Of a stretch of DNA of 64,000 nucleotides, positions 48,784 through 58,056 are shown in pieces. The DNA is from Streptacidiphilus pinicola (lineage in GTDB: Bacteria; Actinomycetota; Actinomycetes; Streptomycetales; Streptomycetaceae). Positions within the stretch are counted from its first letter, which is position 1. Every line of letters starts with the position of its first letter. Location of the stretch: the NCBI RefSeq assembly GCF_003258295.1, contig NZ_QKYN01000014.1, positions 1-64,000 on the forward strand, in the 5' to 3' direction. Position numbers and translations under genes: made by a program. Below the pieces are notes generated by a model that saw only the letters and a program-made list of their open reading frames with translations, had not been told where the DNA came from and searched no databases.

Positions 48784-48826
48784 GGATAAAAGCGCAGGTC
48801 AAGTGCCTGGTCGTCGGTGCCGAACG

Positions 48827-48854
48827 GGCGCCCTTCCGTATCCGGAAGGGCGCC
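48827..48854 (+). terminator. Terminator after the acyl-CoA dehydrogenase
   Basis: GGCGCCCTTCCG, a TATC loop and CGGAAGGGCGCC form a perfect 12-bp stem 43 bp after the stop. It marks the left edge of the decayed stretch. Confidence 0.85.
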
Positions 48855-48911
48855 TGCCTGCATAGATGTTCCGGTGTCTCGGCCTGTTGAGCATCAGGAC
48901 GTCGTGCAGCA

Positions 48912-49001
48912 GCCGAGGACCCGCATCGTGGTGACATCGACCTCGGCTTCCCGCAGCTTGGCCGCGTATGCCTCGCCCTCATCGCGCAGCGGGTCGGCTT
49001 C
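48912..49001 (-). pseudogene. Remnant of an alpha/beta-hydrolase (fold-3 esterase) C-terminal part
   Basis: Thirty codons read EADPLRDEGEAYAAKLREAE then VDVTTMRV, the block around the catalytic Asp of acetyl-hydrolase/lipase-type esterases. The Asp-Pro-Leu-Arg-Asp-Glu-Gly core is intact, but the Ser motif upstream and the catalytic His downstream are both missing. The rest of the gap 48855-49159 reads as unrelated sequence. It is the debris of a larger gene. Confidence 0.6.
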
Positions 49002-49159
49002 ATCGCGAAGTGTCACCTGACAGCAGCCGGCCGAACTGGGCTCTCGCTTGGTTCGAGGGAACCTCGTGGATCCGCGGATGCGGGCCGGATTCCTCGGCCG
49101 ATCGCATGGGTAGGGCACAAGCCTGTTCCCTTCCACAGAACCAGAACCTTGTCGCTCGA

Positions 49160-49564
49160 TCAGGCCCTCGTAATGGTCCTGCCTGGCATCGGCTCCGCGA
49201 GTTTGGTTCGCCATTCGGGCGCGCCGAAGGCGTCGGCGAAGTACTGGGTCTCGTGGACAACATGCTCGTGGTCGAATTCCATGATGCTTACCGAATAACT
49301 GGGCACACCGTCGTACGTGATCAGGCACTCGCTCACCCACAGACTCCCGCCGCCGGTGATTCGCCGAACCGTGAAATGGCGATTCGCGGGGTGTCCGCCG
49401 CGCTGGGCCGAAATCGCCGGACGGCCTCGGAATCGCTCGCCCGACTGCGGGTAGTCGAGGATCGCGTCAGCGGCGTATACAGCGTGTTCGGCTTCGGTGT
49501 CCCCACGTTCCGATGCTCGCCAGTGTTCTTCGACAGCGGCTCTGGTACGGGCGTCCGGATCCAT
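49160..49564 (-). CDS. SnoaL-like / NTF2-fold protein
   Basis: This 134-aa protein reads ARTRAAVEEHWRASERGDTEAEHAVYAADAILDYPQSGERFRGRPAI across its first half (joined here), then EFDHEHVVHETQYFADAFGAPEWR. This is the cone-shaped SnoaL fold with the VYAxDAxLDYPQSGERFRG pattern of DUF-type nuclear-transport-factor-2 proteins. It may be a small-molecule isomerase or hydrolase, or may bind a ligand. ATG 49564 has GAGAGAGG 7 nt upstream. It stands alone between remnants. Confidence 0.72.
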   Translation of the reverse strand: MDPDARTRAAVEEHWRASERGDTEAEHAVYAADAILDYPQSGERFRGRPAISAQRGGHPANRHFTVRRITGGGSLWVSECLITYDGVPSYSVSIMEFDHEHVVHETQYFADAFGAPEWRTKLAEPMPGRTITRA

Positions 49565-50231
49565 CAAGGCGCCTCTCTCCTGAACTTCCGAGGTTCCACG
49601 GCAACCGCCCAGATTTCATCGTAGGCGTGCGCGCAATCATGTGCATCGGGACGGTGTCCCGTTGTGGTCGCAGCGCCTTCCATGGACGAGTTGCCTGATC
49701 TGAAGCTCGGTATGTCGTGGTCGTCTTCACGGGCGCTCCTCGGTGATCGAGCAAGATCCCGGCCGACGTTCAGGCTGGGCGGGAGGCACATCGGGGGAGC
49801 CTTTTCATCCAACGTCATCGTGTTGTCCCGTCGGCGATCCATGGGCGCCGATCCCGAGGGCACGGAGCCGGTTCATTCCGAGAACCCAGAACTCGAAGCG
49901 ACGAGATCTTCGTACTATGGGACACCTGTTTGTTTCGTACTTCCGCGAGCCAGGCGATGGACGAGGAGGCCGGCGCAGGCGTCGCGCGCTGCGCCTTCTC
50001 GCGCCCGTCACCGTCCCGCGTCCGGCTCGGGAGGAGTGCGACTCGGACGTGTGGCTTGTACGCAACGTCTGGTGCGGAGCCTGTTGTGATCTTCGACCGA
50101 GGGGAAGCGGCCGGGCTTGAGGACGGGGATCGGACGTCGGCACCGCGCCGACAGGAGCGGACGGCGAGGCCGCCCGAACGGGTAGCAGACCGAGACAACC
50201 GGGATGCCGGGCGCCGCGCGGTGGTGAGCTG
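49565..50231. other. 667-bp stretch with no recognisable gene
   Basis: Open frames on both strands here lack the GC-rich third-position pattern, contain many Arg/Ser runs and match nothing I know. Local GC is visibly lower than in the neighbouring genes (for example around 49900-49940). A promoter for the SnoaL gene must lie near its left end. It is probably decayed coding DNA. Confidence 0.5.
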
Positions 50232-50951
50232 TCAGTGGCCCGCGCTCTGGCCACCGTCCACGTGCAGGATCTCGCCGGTGACGAACGGCGCGTTCTCCAG
50301 GAACACCACCGCGTCGACCACATCACGGATCTCGCCCATGCGGCCGAGCGGATGGAGCCGCGCCAGAGCCTCGCGGTCGGCATCGACGTTCGGGAACGTG
50401 TCGATCACCCCGAGCGAGACGGCGTTGGCGCGGATGCCTTGCGCCGCGTACTCAATGGCCAGGCCCTTGGTGGCGGCTTGCAGACCGCCCTTGGTGAGCG
50501 AGGCCAGCAATGCCGGGGCTGCGGACTGCGCGTGGTCCACGAGGCTCGTTGTGACCTGGACGATGTGGCCGCCGCCCTGGGCGATCATGTGCGGGACCGA
50601 GAGCTGGGTGATGTGGAAGAAGCCGCCGATGTTGACGGCGGTGACCACCTCGTAGTCGTCCTCGGTGTAGTCGCTGAAGGGCTTCCCGATGAAGCGGCCG
50701 GCGTTGTTGACCAGGGTGTCGATCCGGCCGTAGCGGTCGAGTGCGGCCGCGACGACGCGTTCGGCGGCCTTCCGATGGGCGACATCGCCCTGGACCGTCA
50801 GCAGATCGGCCTCGTCGGAGGAGGCGATGGTGCGTGAGGTGGCGACGACGGCGTACCCGAGTCGGCGATAGGCCTCGACCAGACCTGCGCCGATGCCTTG
50901 CGAGGCGCCCGTCACGATGGCGACTTTGGGGAACTCCTCGCCCTTATCCAT
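50232..50951 (-). CDS. Short-chain dehydrogenase/reductase lacking the catalytic Tyr
   Basis: This 239-aa Rossmann protein has VTGASQGIG (13-21), GDVAHRK, TLVNNAGRFIGKPF and the C-terminal FVTGEILHVDGGQSAGH. The segment that should hold Tyr-x3-Lys reads PALLASLTKGGL, keeping the Lys but with Ala in place of Tyr. A similar ASLTKGGL segment occurs in one actinobacterial SDR subfamily, as far as I recall. It may bind NAD(P) without classic catalysis, or use another acid. ATG 50951 starts behind CAGGAC. Confidence 0.8.
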   Translation of the reverse strand: MDKGEEFPKVAIVTGASQGIGAGLVEAYRRLGYAVVATSRTIASSDEADLLTVQGDVAHRKAAERVVAAALDRYGRIDTLVNNAGRFIGKPFSDYTEDDYEVVTAVNIGGFFHITQLSVPHMIAQGGGHIVQVTTSLVDHAQSAAPALLASLTKGGLQAATKGLAIEYAAQGIRANAVSLGVIDTFPNVDADREALARLHPLGRMGEIRDVVDAVVFLENAPFVTGEILHVDGGQSAGH

Positions 50952-51108
50952 GTCCTGAAGCTATCAACATGCAAGGAAGCCACAACTCGAACAGGACTGG
51001 TGGACCTTGCGCCGGCGCAAGCGGGAGGCCGGATGTGACCCGAGCCCTTCTCTCCGGCAGGTTTCACCATGACCGAGCACATTCAGTCTTGCGCCGCTTG
51101 TCGCCCCG

Positions 51109-51441
51109 CGGCCGTCCGAGCCGGACAACGCCTACGAATCCGTTCGGATTACGACCGAGCACGCCTTCAACGACGCCTGGTCCGGGACCGATTACCTCGA
51201 CCTTGCGCACGCACGCGCTGGGCTCCGCCACCATCACGGCGAGCCTGGGCATTCTGGAGCCGCTCCGCGGCCAGCAGCGGTTCGCCCTGCGGACTGGCGT
51301 GCCAAGGAGGAGATCGTCGAGGCCTTCATTCAGATGGCTGTCCAAGTGGGCGTCGCCCGTTCGTTCGACAGCTACGCGGTGGCGCGCGAGGTCTTCACGA
51401 AGTCCGACGCGGCGCGTGGCGCCGCCAGCGACCAGGGTTGA
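51109..51441 (+). pseudogene. Frameshifted carboxymuconolactone decarboxylase-family gene
   Basis: Three frames together give one CMD-like protein. The frame ending at TGA 51439 starts with NAYESVRITTEHAFNDAWSG. A +1-shifted part near 51203-51300 reads LRTHALGSATITASLGIL then EPLRGQQRFALRTGV. The original frame resumes as KEEIVEAFIQMAVQVGVARS then FDSYAVAREVF. The order matches a complete single-domain CMD protein. Shifts near 51200 and 51302 break it, with no start signal. The rest of the gap 50952-51551 shows nothing. Confidence 0.65.
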
Positions 51442-51551
51442 CGCCCAGTCGGCGCTGTCAGAGGTCGAGGAGCATTCGCACTCGACGCCGGGGTCCGGGA
51501 TCGACGAACAACGTCTAGGCCCAATCGGACCCCAGAGTGCTGACCGCGCCG

Positions 51552-52679
51552 TCACCGGAAAGCCGGCACCGTGGCGGGCAGGCCCATCAGCACCGCGCCC
51601 GCCGCGTCGTACATCATCGGACTGAGGAACGCGTGCGACTGTGGCACGAGGGCATCGCCGAGCAGTTCCTGCAGGGGGTGGCCGGTGAAGATCGGCGCGG
51701 TGCCGGACAGGCCGACCACCTTCGCGACCACCTCCGCGGAAGTGCGGGCGAGATGGGCCGCCGAGAGCCTCAGGTGGGCGTTGAGGTCGTCCCGCACGGC
51801 CGCCCCGTCGGACACGCTGTCCCACGCCTCCTCCGCGGCCTCGAAGAAGTAGGCGCGCGCGGATCGCAGCATCGCCTCAGCCTCGGCGACGCCCGCGCGG
51901 TAGTACGCCCGGTCGGCGAGCCGGGGCGCAGCGGTGATACCAACACGCCCGGCACCGGTCTCCTCGGCGAAGTCGAGCGCGGCCCGTGCGACACCGGCGG
52001 AGACGACGGACAGCGCTTGGGCCGCGTAGGCGATCGCGGGGTAGCGGTAGACCGGCTCGTCGATGGTCGGCGCGCCGCCCCTGATGAAGGTGCGCCGCTC
52101 CAGCACCGGCACCTCGTCGAGGACCAGGTCGAAGGAGCCCGTCGCCCTCATGCCGATGACGTCCCAGTCCTCCACGATGGTGACGTCCGCGGGCCGCACC
52201 ACTGCCCCCCGCGGCTTGCCGTCCGTCGAGTCGTCGCCGGGGATGCCGACACAGAGCACCCCGGCGGCCTTGCAGCCGCTGCCGAACTTCCACCGTCCGC
52301 TGACGGAGAAGCCGTCGGGCGTCCTGCGGGCCTCCTGCACGGGATACAGCGCGCCGGCGAAGACGACGTCCGGGCCGTCAGCGTAGATCTCCTCGAGCGA
52401 CTCCAGCGGCAGCGACCCGAGGTAGGTGGTCTGGCAGCCGAAGGCGGCAACCCAGCCGGCCGACCCGTCGACCGTGGAGATCCGCTCGATCAGGCGCAGG
52501 AAGTCGGCAGGCCGCATCGGGTCGCCACCGAAGCGCCGCGGCGTCGCTGCCCGGTAGACGCCGATCTCCTTCAGCCGGGCGACGAAGTCGGCCGACACGA
52601 ACCGCTGCTCGTGGAACTCGGCTCGGCGCCGCCGCAGTTCGTCGAGGACGTCGCCGACGGTGGTCCTGGCGTGGGTCAT
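51552..52679 (-). CDS. Acyl-CoA-dehydrogenase-fold flavoprotein monooxygenase (HsaA/group D type)
   Basis: This 375-aa protein has the ACAD fold but the motifs of two-component monooxygenases: RRFGGDPMRPADFLRLIERIS, DGSAGWVAAFGCQ, GFSVSGRWKFGSGC, DWDVIGMRATGSFDLVLDEV and a C-terminal GLSGTAPIFTGHPLQELLGDALV (in part). The catalytic Glu of dehydrogenases is missing. It would need a flavin reductase, and none is nearby. ATG 52679 has GGGGAG 8 nt upstream. The substrate, probably aromatic, is unknown. Confidence 0.78.
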   Translation of the reverse strand: MTHARTTVGDVLDELRRRRAEFHEQRFVSADFVARLKEIGVYRAATPRRFGGDPMRPADFLRLIERISTVDGSAGWVAAFGCQTTYLGSLPLESLEEIYADGPDVVFAGALYPVQEARRTPDGFSVSGRWKFGSGCKAAGVLCVGIPGDDSTDGKPRGAVVRPADVTIVEDWDVIGMRATGSFDLVLDEVPVLERRTFIRGGAPTIDEPVYRYPAIAYAAQALSVVSAGVARAALDFAEETGAGRVGITAAPRLADRAYYRAGVAEAEAMLRSARAYFFEAAEEAWDSVSDGAAVRDDLNAHLRLSAAHLARTSAEVVAKVVGLSGTAPIFTGHPLQELLGDALVPQSHAFLSPMMYDAAGAVLMGLPATVPAFR

Positions 52680-52809
52680 CGGTGCGCTCCCCGGATCGTA
52701 GGCAGTTCTTCGACCATAGAAGGTGAGCGACGGCGACGAGATCGCCACTCCGCCAAAGGGGAGCAAACTCCGGGCCGGCGTGGTCGAGACGGGTGTGACC
52801 GTGAGCCCC

Positions 52810-52912
52810 GCCCGGCGCCCATTGAGCGCCGGGCCTCAGGCGGTGATCACGTGCCCTTCTTGCGGTCCCTTTGCGCCCTCATCGACCTCGCACGACACGC
52901 GCGGGGGTCCCA
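52810..52912 (-). pseudogene. Possible 3' end of a lost cold-shock gene with its terminator
   Basis: On the minus strand, codons ending at TGA 52838-52836 read RVSCEVDEGAKGPQEGHVIT, resembling the last strand of a cold-shock protein ([16 protein letters not shown]). Directly after the stop, GCCCGGCGC and GCGCCGGGC form a perfect 9-bp hairpin (52834-52810). The N-terminal RNP motifs are absent. The rest of 52680-53086 has no recognisable gene. The identification rests on about 20 residues. Confidence 0.3.
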
Positions 52913-53086
52913 GGCGAGCGAGGGCGGATGCTGCGCGGCGGAGCCTTCTGGGGACTGTTGCGGCTCGTGACCGCCGAGGCGCGGCGCGATCTTCTGGAGT
53001 GCCTAGGCCCAGAACCCCTCGTGCACGCTGGCAATCTGCCTGCTCCAGGCTGCGACTGGGTCGATCGCCGTCGTCTCAGGCTTGCT

Positions 53087-53107
53087 GTCCGCACTTAAGA
53101 TGCGGAC
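53087..53107. promoter_or_regulatory. Inverted repeat at the leaderless start of the methyltransferase
   Basis: GTCCGCA (53087-53093) and TGCGGAC (53101-53107) are perfect arms around CTTAAGA. The repeat ends on the base before the ATG and encloses TAAGAT (53096-53101), a -10-like box 6 nt before the start. A bound repressor would cover the promoter and start codon at once. Confidence 0.6.
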
Positions 53108-54361
<1,254 letters not shown>

Positions 54362-54399
54362 CGGGTCTTTCTGGTGTGAGAGGCAGGCAGGGTGGTGGC

Positions 54400-54633
54400 T
54401 CAGGTGGCGGGCTGGAGTTCCGCGAGGAGTCCGGTGACGCGTCCGGCGATCTCGTCGCGGATCACGCGGGCCACCTCCACGGGGGCGGTGGCCGGGTTGG
54501 CGACGGGCCAGTCCAGGTAGCGGTGGCCGAGCGAGACGGGGTCGCCGCAGCCCATGGGGACCTCGACGAGTTCCAGGTGGGGATCGGACGTGGGCATCGC
54601 GGGCTCCACGGGTGCAGGGTAGGGACGGGCCAA
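54400..54633 (-). pseudogene. C-terminal fragment of a second ArsC-like protein
   Basis: The 77-codon frame reads LELVEVPMGCGDPVSLGHRY and LDWPVANPATAPVEVARVIR, equivalent to ArsC from about residue 84 to the end. The P-loop Cys-x5-Arg is absent, and the second redox Cys of the GCGDxC motif is replaced. It lies just upstream of arsC in the same direction. It could still make a small protein, but not an arsenate reductase. Confidence 0.65.
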
Positions 54634-54651
54634 AGCTCCGTCCGGGCTGGT

Positions 54652-54667
54652 ATCAGCCCCAACTGAT
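54652..54667. promoter_or_regulatory. ArsR operator candidate
   Basis: ATCAG-CCCCAA-CTGAT is a 5-6-5 inverted repeat, close to the ATCAA-N6-TTGAT form bound by ArsR/SmtB proteins. It lies 16 bp before the arsR start, between that gene and the divergent arsC fragment. Another ATCAG follows at 54676. Confidence 0.6.
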
Positions 54668-54683
54668 GTGAGATTATCAGTCC

Positions 54684-54998
54684 ATGCTGACGTCAGTCGA
54701 TACTGATCTGGTCCGGGTGCTGGCCGACCCGCTGCGCATGCAGATCGTGAGCCTGCTCGCGCGGGAGACGCTGTGCACGACGCACCTGGTGGAGGAGACC
54801 GGCGCGAAGCAGACCAACCTGTCCAACCACCTGAAGGTGCTGCGTGACGCCGGGGTGGTGGAGACCGAGCCGTGCGGCCGGTTCACCTATTACCGGCTGC
54901 GGCCGGAGGTGCTGGACCAGCTCGCCGAGCAGTTCACCCGTCTCGCCTCCCTCGCCCGCGTGAACGACGCGGCCAACTCCAAAAGAGCCTGCCCGTGA
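54684..54998 (+). CDS. arsR: ArsR-family repressor
   Basis: This 104-aa winged-helix protein has LADPLRMQIVSLLARETLCTTHLVEETGAKQTNLSNHLKVLRDAGVVETEPCGRFTYYRL as its core (joined). Cys sits in ETLC on the helix used for As(III) sensing, with others in EPCGR and the tail (RACP). The classic ELCVCDL pair is reduced to one Cys, so the metal site must be of another ArsR type. It overlaps the aquaporin gene by 4 bp and should repress this operon until arsenite binds. Confidence 0.88.
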   Translation: MLTSVDTDLVRVLADPLRMQIVSLLARETLCTTHLVEETGAKQTNLSNHLKVLRDAGVVETEPCGRFTYYRLRPEVLDQLAEQFTRLASLARVNDAANSKRACP

Positions 54999-55786
54999 CC
55001 AGCACCGACGCCCCCGAGGTCATAGTGGATCAGCCCGCCGCGCACGTGGACCCTGCGTTGCCGCCCGGTCCCGCGGTCGCCCACCGGCCGCCGCTGTTCC
55101 AGCGGGTCGCCGCCGAGTTCGTCGGCACCGCCCTGCTGGTCGCCGTCGTGGTCGGCTCCGGCATCCAGGCCACCGAGCTCACCCCCGATGTCGGCCTGGA
55201 GCTGCTGGCCAACTCCCTGGCCACGGTCTTCGGCCTGGGCATCCTGATCCTGCTGCTCGGCCCCGTGTCCGGCGCGCACTTCAACCCGGTCGTCACCCTC
55301 GCCGATTGGTGGACCGGCCGCCGCACCGAGGGCGGACTCGCCGCCCGGGACATCGCCGCCTACGTGCCCGCGCAGGTCGGCGGCGCCATCGCGGGCGCGG
55401 TGCTCGCGGACGCGATGTTCGGCAAACAGCTGGTGCAGTGGTCCACCCACGACCGCTCCGCCGGGCACCTGCTGCTCGGCGAGGTCGTCGCCACCGCCGG
55501 ACTCGTGTTCCTGATCTTCGGCCTCGCGAAGAAGGACCAACTGCGCTTCGCGCCCGTCGCGGTTGCCTCCTACATCGGCGCGGCGTACTGGTTCACCTCC
55601 TCCACCTCCTTTGCCAACCCGGCCGTGGCGATCGGCCGCGCCTTCACGAACACCTTCGCCGGGATCAAGCCTTCGAGCCTGCCGGGCTTCATTGGCATGG
55701 AGCTCGTCGGCGGCGTCGTCGGCCTGGCCCTGGTGGCGCTCGTCTTCGGGTACCGCAGCAACAACGGCGAGGCCGGGCGGGAGTGA
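54995..55786 (+). CDS. MIP-family aquaglyceroporin (AqpS-like)
   Basis: This 263-aa protein has six membrane helices and the two aquaporin boxes, the first altered to HFNPVVTL (NPV) and the second FANPAVAIGR (NPA). GTG 54995 overlaps the arsR stop. Aquaglyceroporins of this kind inside ars operons (AqpS in Sinorhizobium) let As(III) leave the cell down its gradient after arsenate reduction. That is the likely role here, since no ArsB or ACR3 is visible. Confidence 0.88.
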   Translation: MTSTDAPEVIVDQPAAHVDPALPPGPAVAHRPPLFQRVAAEFVGTALLVAVVVGSGIQATELTPDVGLELLANSLATVFGLGILILLLGPVSGAHFNPVVTLADWWTGRRTEGGLAARDIAAYVPAQVGGAIAGAVLADAMFGKQLVQWSTHDRSAGHLLLGEVVATAGLVFLIFGLAKKDQLRFAPVAVASYIGAAYWFTSSTSFANPAVAIGRAFTNTFAGIKPSSLPGFIGMELVGGVVGLALVALVFGYRSNNGEAGRE

Positions 55787-56031
55787 ACTGCCTGGACTGC
55801 GACCGCAAGGACATGACGGCCCCCGCACTGGGCATCTGCACCAACTGCGGGGCCGGCGTCTGCGGCGCCCACCTCCGCGTCACCGAACAGGCCCTGGCCT
55901 GCCGCACCCGCGAGGGCGAGACGCGCGAGGTGGCTCCGTCCGCGCGCCGGATCCTGTGCCCGACCTGCGACCAGGCCCGACATGCTTACGGCCGCTGCTG
56001 CCCCGACCCGACCGCCGCCCGTACCGGCTGA
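55783..56031 (+). CDS. DUF2180-type zinc-ribbon protein
   Basis: This 82-aa protein has paired Cys sites (NCLDC, CTNCGAGVCGAH, CPTC and a terminal CC) and reads VNCLDCDRKDMTAPALGICT then NCGAGVCGAHLRVTEQALAC. This is the DUF2180 pattern seen in streptomycete ars operons. It probably binds Zn and may touch As(III). GTG 55783 overlaps the aquaporin stop by 4 bp. Function unknown. Confidence 0.75.
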   Translation: MNCLDCDRKDMTAPALGICTNCGAGVCGAHLRVTEQALACRTREGETREVAPSARRILCPTCDQARHAYGRCCPDPTAARTG

Positions 56032-56047
56032 ACCGCCGAGGAGAGAC

Positions 56048-57145
56048 GTGACGATCACCGGCACCCCCACCACGCCCACCGCGCCGCACCAGACCCCAGC
56101 GCGGCGACGGGTGCAGGTGCTCGTCATCGGCGGCGGGCAGGCCGGACTCGCGGCGGGCTATTACCTGCGCCGCGCGGGGCTCGACTTCGCCGTCCTCGAC
56201 AACGCCGAGGCGCCGGGCGGCGCGTGGCAGGACTACTGGGAGAGCCTGCGCCTGTTCTCCCCGGCCGCCTACTCCTCCCTGCCCGGCCGCCCGATGCCGA
56301 ATCAGCCGGGCCATGACGCCCCCGACGCCGCCCATGTCGTCGACTACCTGACCGAGTACGAGAAGCGCTACGAGCTCCCCGTCCACCGCCCGGTCCAGGT
56401 CCACGCCGTCCACGACACCGACGACGGCGGCCTGCTCGTGCACACCGACGACGGCACCTGGCACACCCGGGCGTTGATCAGCGCCACCGGCAACTGGACC
56501 CGCCCCTTCGTACCCGCTGTCCCCGGCCAGCAGTTGTTCGGCGGGCGGCAGATCCACACCCGCGGCTACCGGCGCCCCGAGGACTTCACCGGGCAGCGCG
56601 TGGTGGTCGTCGGTGGCGGCAACTCCGGCGCCCAGATCGCCGCCGACCTCCTTGGCCTCGCGGACTCGGTCCGCTGGGTGACCCGCCGTCCTGCGCGCCT
56701 GCTCCCGGACGAGATCGACGGCCGCGCGCTGTTCGAGATCGCCACCCGTCGCGTCCAGGACGACGGCCCCCGGATCTCCGACCTCGGCGACATCGTCGCC
56801 GTCCCACCAGTCCGCGCCGCCCGAGCAGCGGGTCTACTCGACGACCAGCCGATGTTCGACGCCCTCACCCCGGTCGGCCCCCGCTTCCGGGACGGGAGCA
56901 TCTGGCCGGCGGACGCAGTCATCTGGTGCACCGGCTTCCGGCCAGCACTCGCGCATCTCGCGCCGCTCGGCCTGCGCACCGGTGAACGCGACCGGATCGC
57001 CACCGCCGGTACCCGCGCCCAGAGCGACCCGCGGATCCATCTGCTCGGCTACGGCGACTGGACCGGCCCCGCCTCCGCCACCCTCATCGGCGTCGGCCGC
57101 ACCGCCCGCCAGGCCGTCGCCGAGATCACCGAACTGCTGCGCTGA
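56048..57145 (+). CDS. arsO: ArsO-family flavin-dependent monooxygenase
   Basis: This 365-aa protein has an N-terminal FAD site LVIGGGQAGLAAGYYL (about 25-40), the ArsO-like ESLRLFSPAAYSSLPGRPMP and VISATGNW-type ISATGNWTRPFVP. An NADPH site VVVVGGGNSGAQIAADL and a C-terminal GYGDWTGPASATLIGVGR follow. GTG 56048 has GAGGAGA 4 nt upstream and continues the arsR-aqpS operon. ArsO is a frequent ars-operon member thought to oxidise an arsenical; its reaction is not settled. Confidence 0.82.
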   Translation: MTITGTPTTPTAPHQTPARRRVQVLVIGGGQAGLAAGYYLRRAGLDFAVLDNAEAPGGAWQDYWESLRLFSPAAYSSLPGRPMPNQPGHDAPDAAHVVDYLTEYEKRYELPVHRPVQVHAVHDTDDGGLLVHTDDGTWHTRALISATGNWTRPFVPAVPGQQLFGGRQIHTRGYRRPEDFTGQRVVVVGGGNSGAQIAADLLGLADSVRWVTRRPARLLPDEIDGRALFEIATRRVQDDGPRISDLGDIVAVPPVRAARAAGLLDDQPMFDALTPVGPRFRDGSIWPADAVIWCTGFRPALAHLAPLGLRTGERDRIATAGTRAQSDPRIHLLGYGDWTGPASATLIGVGRTARQAVAEITELLR

Positions 57146-57152
57146 CCGGACC

Positions 57153-57650
57153 TCAGTCCACCAGCGGACTGCGGCGCTCGATGAGGACGACGTCGCGCCA
57201 GCGGCCGTGGTGGCGGCCGATGCGCTCACGCGTACCAATGACCCGGAACCTGGCACGCTGGTGGAGGGCGAGGCTGGCGGTGTTCTCGGGGAAGATCCCG
57301 GACTGGATCGTCCACACGCCTGCCCTCTCGGTCGAGGCGATGAGCGCGTCGAGGAGCATGCGCGCGATGCCCCGCCCGCGCGCGTCGGGGTGGACGTAGA
57401 CGGAGTGCTCGACCACGCCGGCATACGCGCACCGGTCGGAGACCTTGCTCGCCGCGACCCAGCCGAGCACGCGGCCGTCCTGGTCGACGGCGACGAACCG
57501 GTGCTCGGCCAGCTTGGCGGCGTCGAAGTGCTCCCAGGCGGGGGCCTGGGTCTCGAAGGTGGCATTTCCCTCGTCGATGCCAGCCTGGTAGATCGCCAGC
57601 ACCTCGGCGGCGTGCTCGGCGGTCATCGCGACGACGGTGTCACGGTCCAT
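57153..57650 (-). CDS. arsN1: GNAT acetyltransferase, ArsN1/phosphinothricin type
   Basis: This 165-aa protein has IYQAGIDEGNATFETQAPAWEHFD, then GWVAASKVSDRCAYAGVVEHSVYVHPDARGRGIARMLLDAL (joined), with the acetyl-CoA site RGRGIARMLL, and SGIFPENTASLALHQRARF. This is the phosphinothricin-acetyltransferase group. In ars operons ArsN1 acetylates arsinothricin, an organoarsenical antibiotic, so that activity is likely. ATG 57650 has GGAAGGAC 8 nt upstream. It is encoded just after an ArsR gene, overlapping by 11 bp. Confidence 0.82.
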   Translation of the reverse strand: MDRDTVVAMTAEHAAEVLAIYQAGIDEGNATFETQAPAWEHFDAAKLAEHRFVAVDQDGRVLGWVAASKVSDRCAYAGVVEHSVYVHPDARGRGIARMLLDALIASTERAGVWTIQSGIFPENTASLALHQRARFRVIGTRERIGRHHGRWRDVVLIERRSPLVD

Positions 57651-57984
57651 CGCACTGTCCTTCCACGGGTTCGGCGAGGATCGCACGCAGCGCGGCCGGG
57701 AAAACCGTCAGGCAGCGGCTGTTGATGACATACCAGGTGGAGGTGCCGCGTCGCTCGGCCAGCACGAATCGCACCTCGGCCAGGACCTTCAGGTGGTGCG
57801 ACACGGTCGACTGCCCGACCGGGGCCTGTTCGACGATCTCGCCCACGCTCATCGGACGGCCGACACGGGCCAGCAGGTGGACCAGCTGGATCCGGGTCGG
57901 GTCCGCGAGTGCCTTGAACCAGGACGCGTAGGTCTCCGCGGAGTCCGCGTCGACCAGAGGCGCCGGGATGCTTGTCTCTTCCAT
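57640..57984 (-). CDS. ArsR-family regulator (second copy)
   Basis: This 114-aa winged-helix protein has WFKALADPTRIQLVHLLARVGRPMSVGEIVEQAPVGQSTVSHHLKVLAEVRFVLAERRGTSTWYVI as core (joined). There is no Cys in the alpha-3 position; the only Cys is in NSRCLTVF near the C-terminus, so sensing differs from the 54684 protein. It is co-transcribed with arsN1 and is the likely regulator of it. ATG 57984 begins behind a short site, and the gap to the divergent DinB gene is 72 bp. Confidence 0.82.
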   Translation of the reverse strand: MEETSIPAPLVDADSAETYASWFKALADPTRIQLVHLLARVGRPMSVGEIVEQAPVGQSTVSHHLKVLAEVRFVLAERRGTSTWYVINSRCLTVFPAALRAILAEPVEGQCDGP

Positions 57985-58056
57985 CGACAATCGACGATAG
58001 TAGATGAAAGGCGTGTGGCCAAGGGCGGCCATGACGCCGAGGCGAGGGAGCGGGCA

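Noticed and set aside
49664-50089. Possible 141-codon gene between the SnoaL and SDR genes
   Set aside because: It has an irregular third-position pattern, no ribosome site and no recognisable domain; overlapping frames are equally open.
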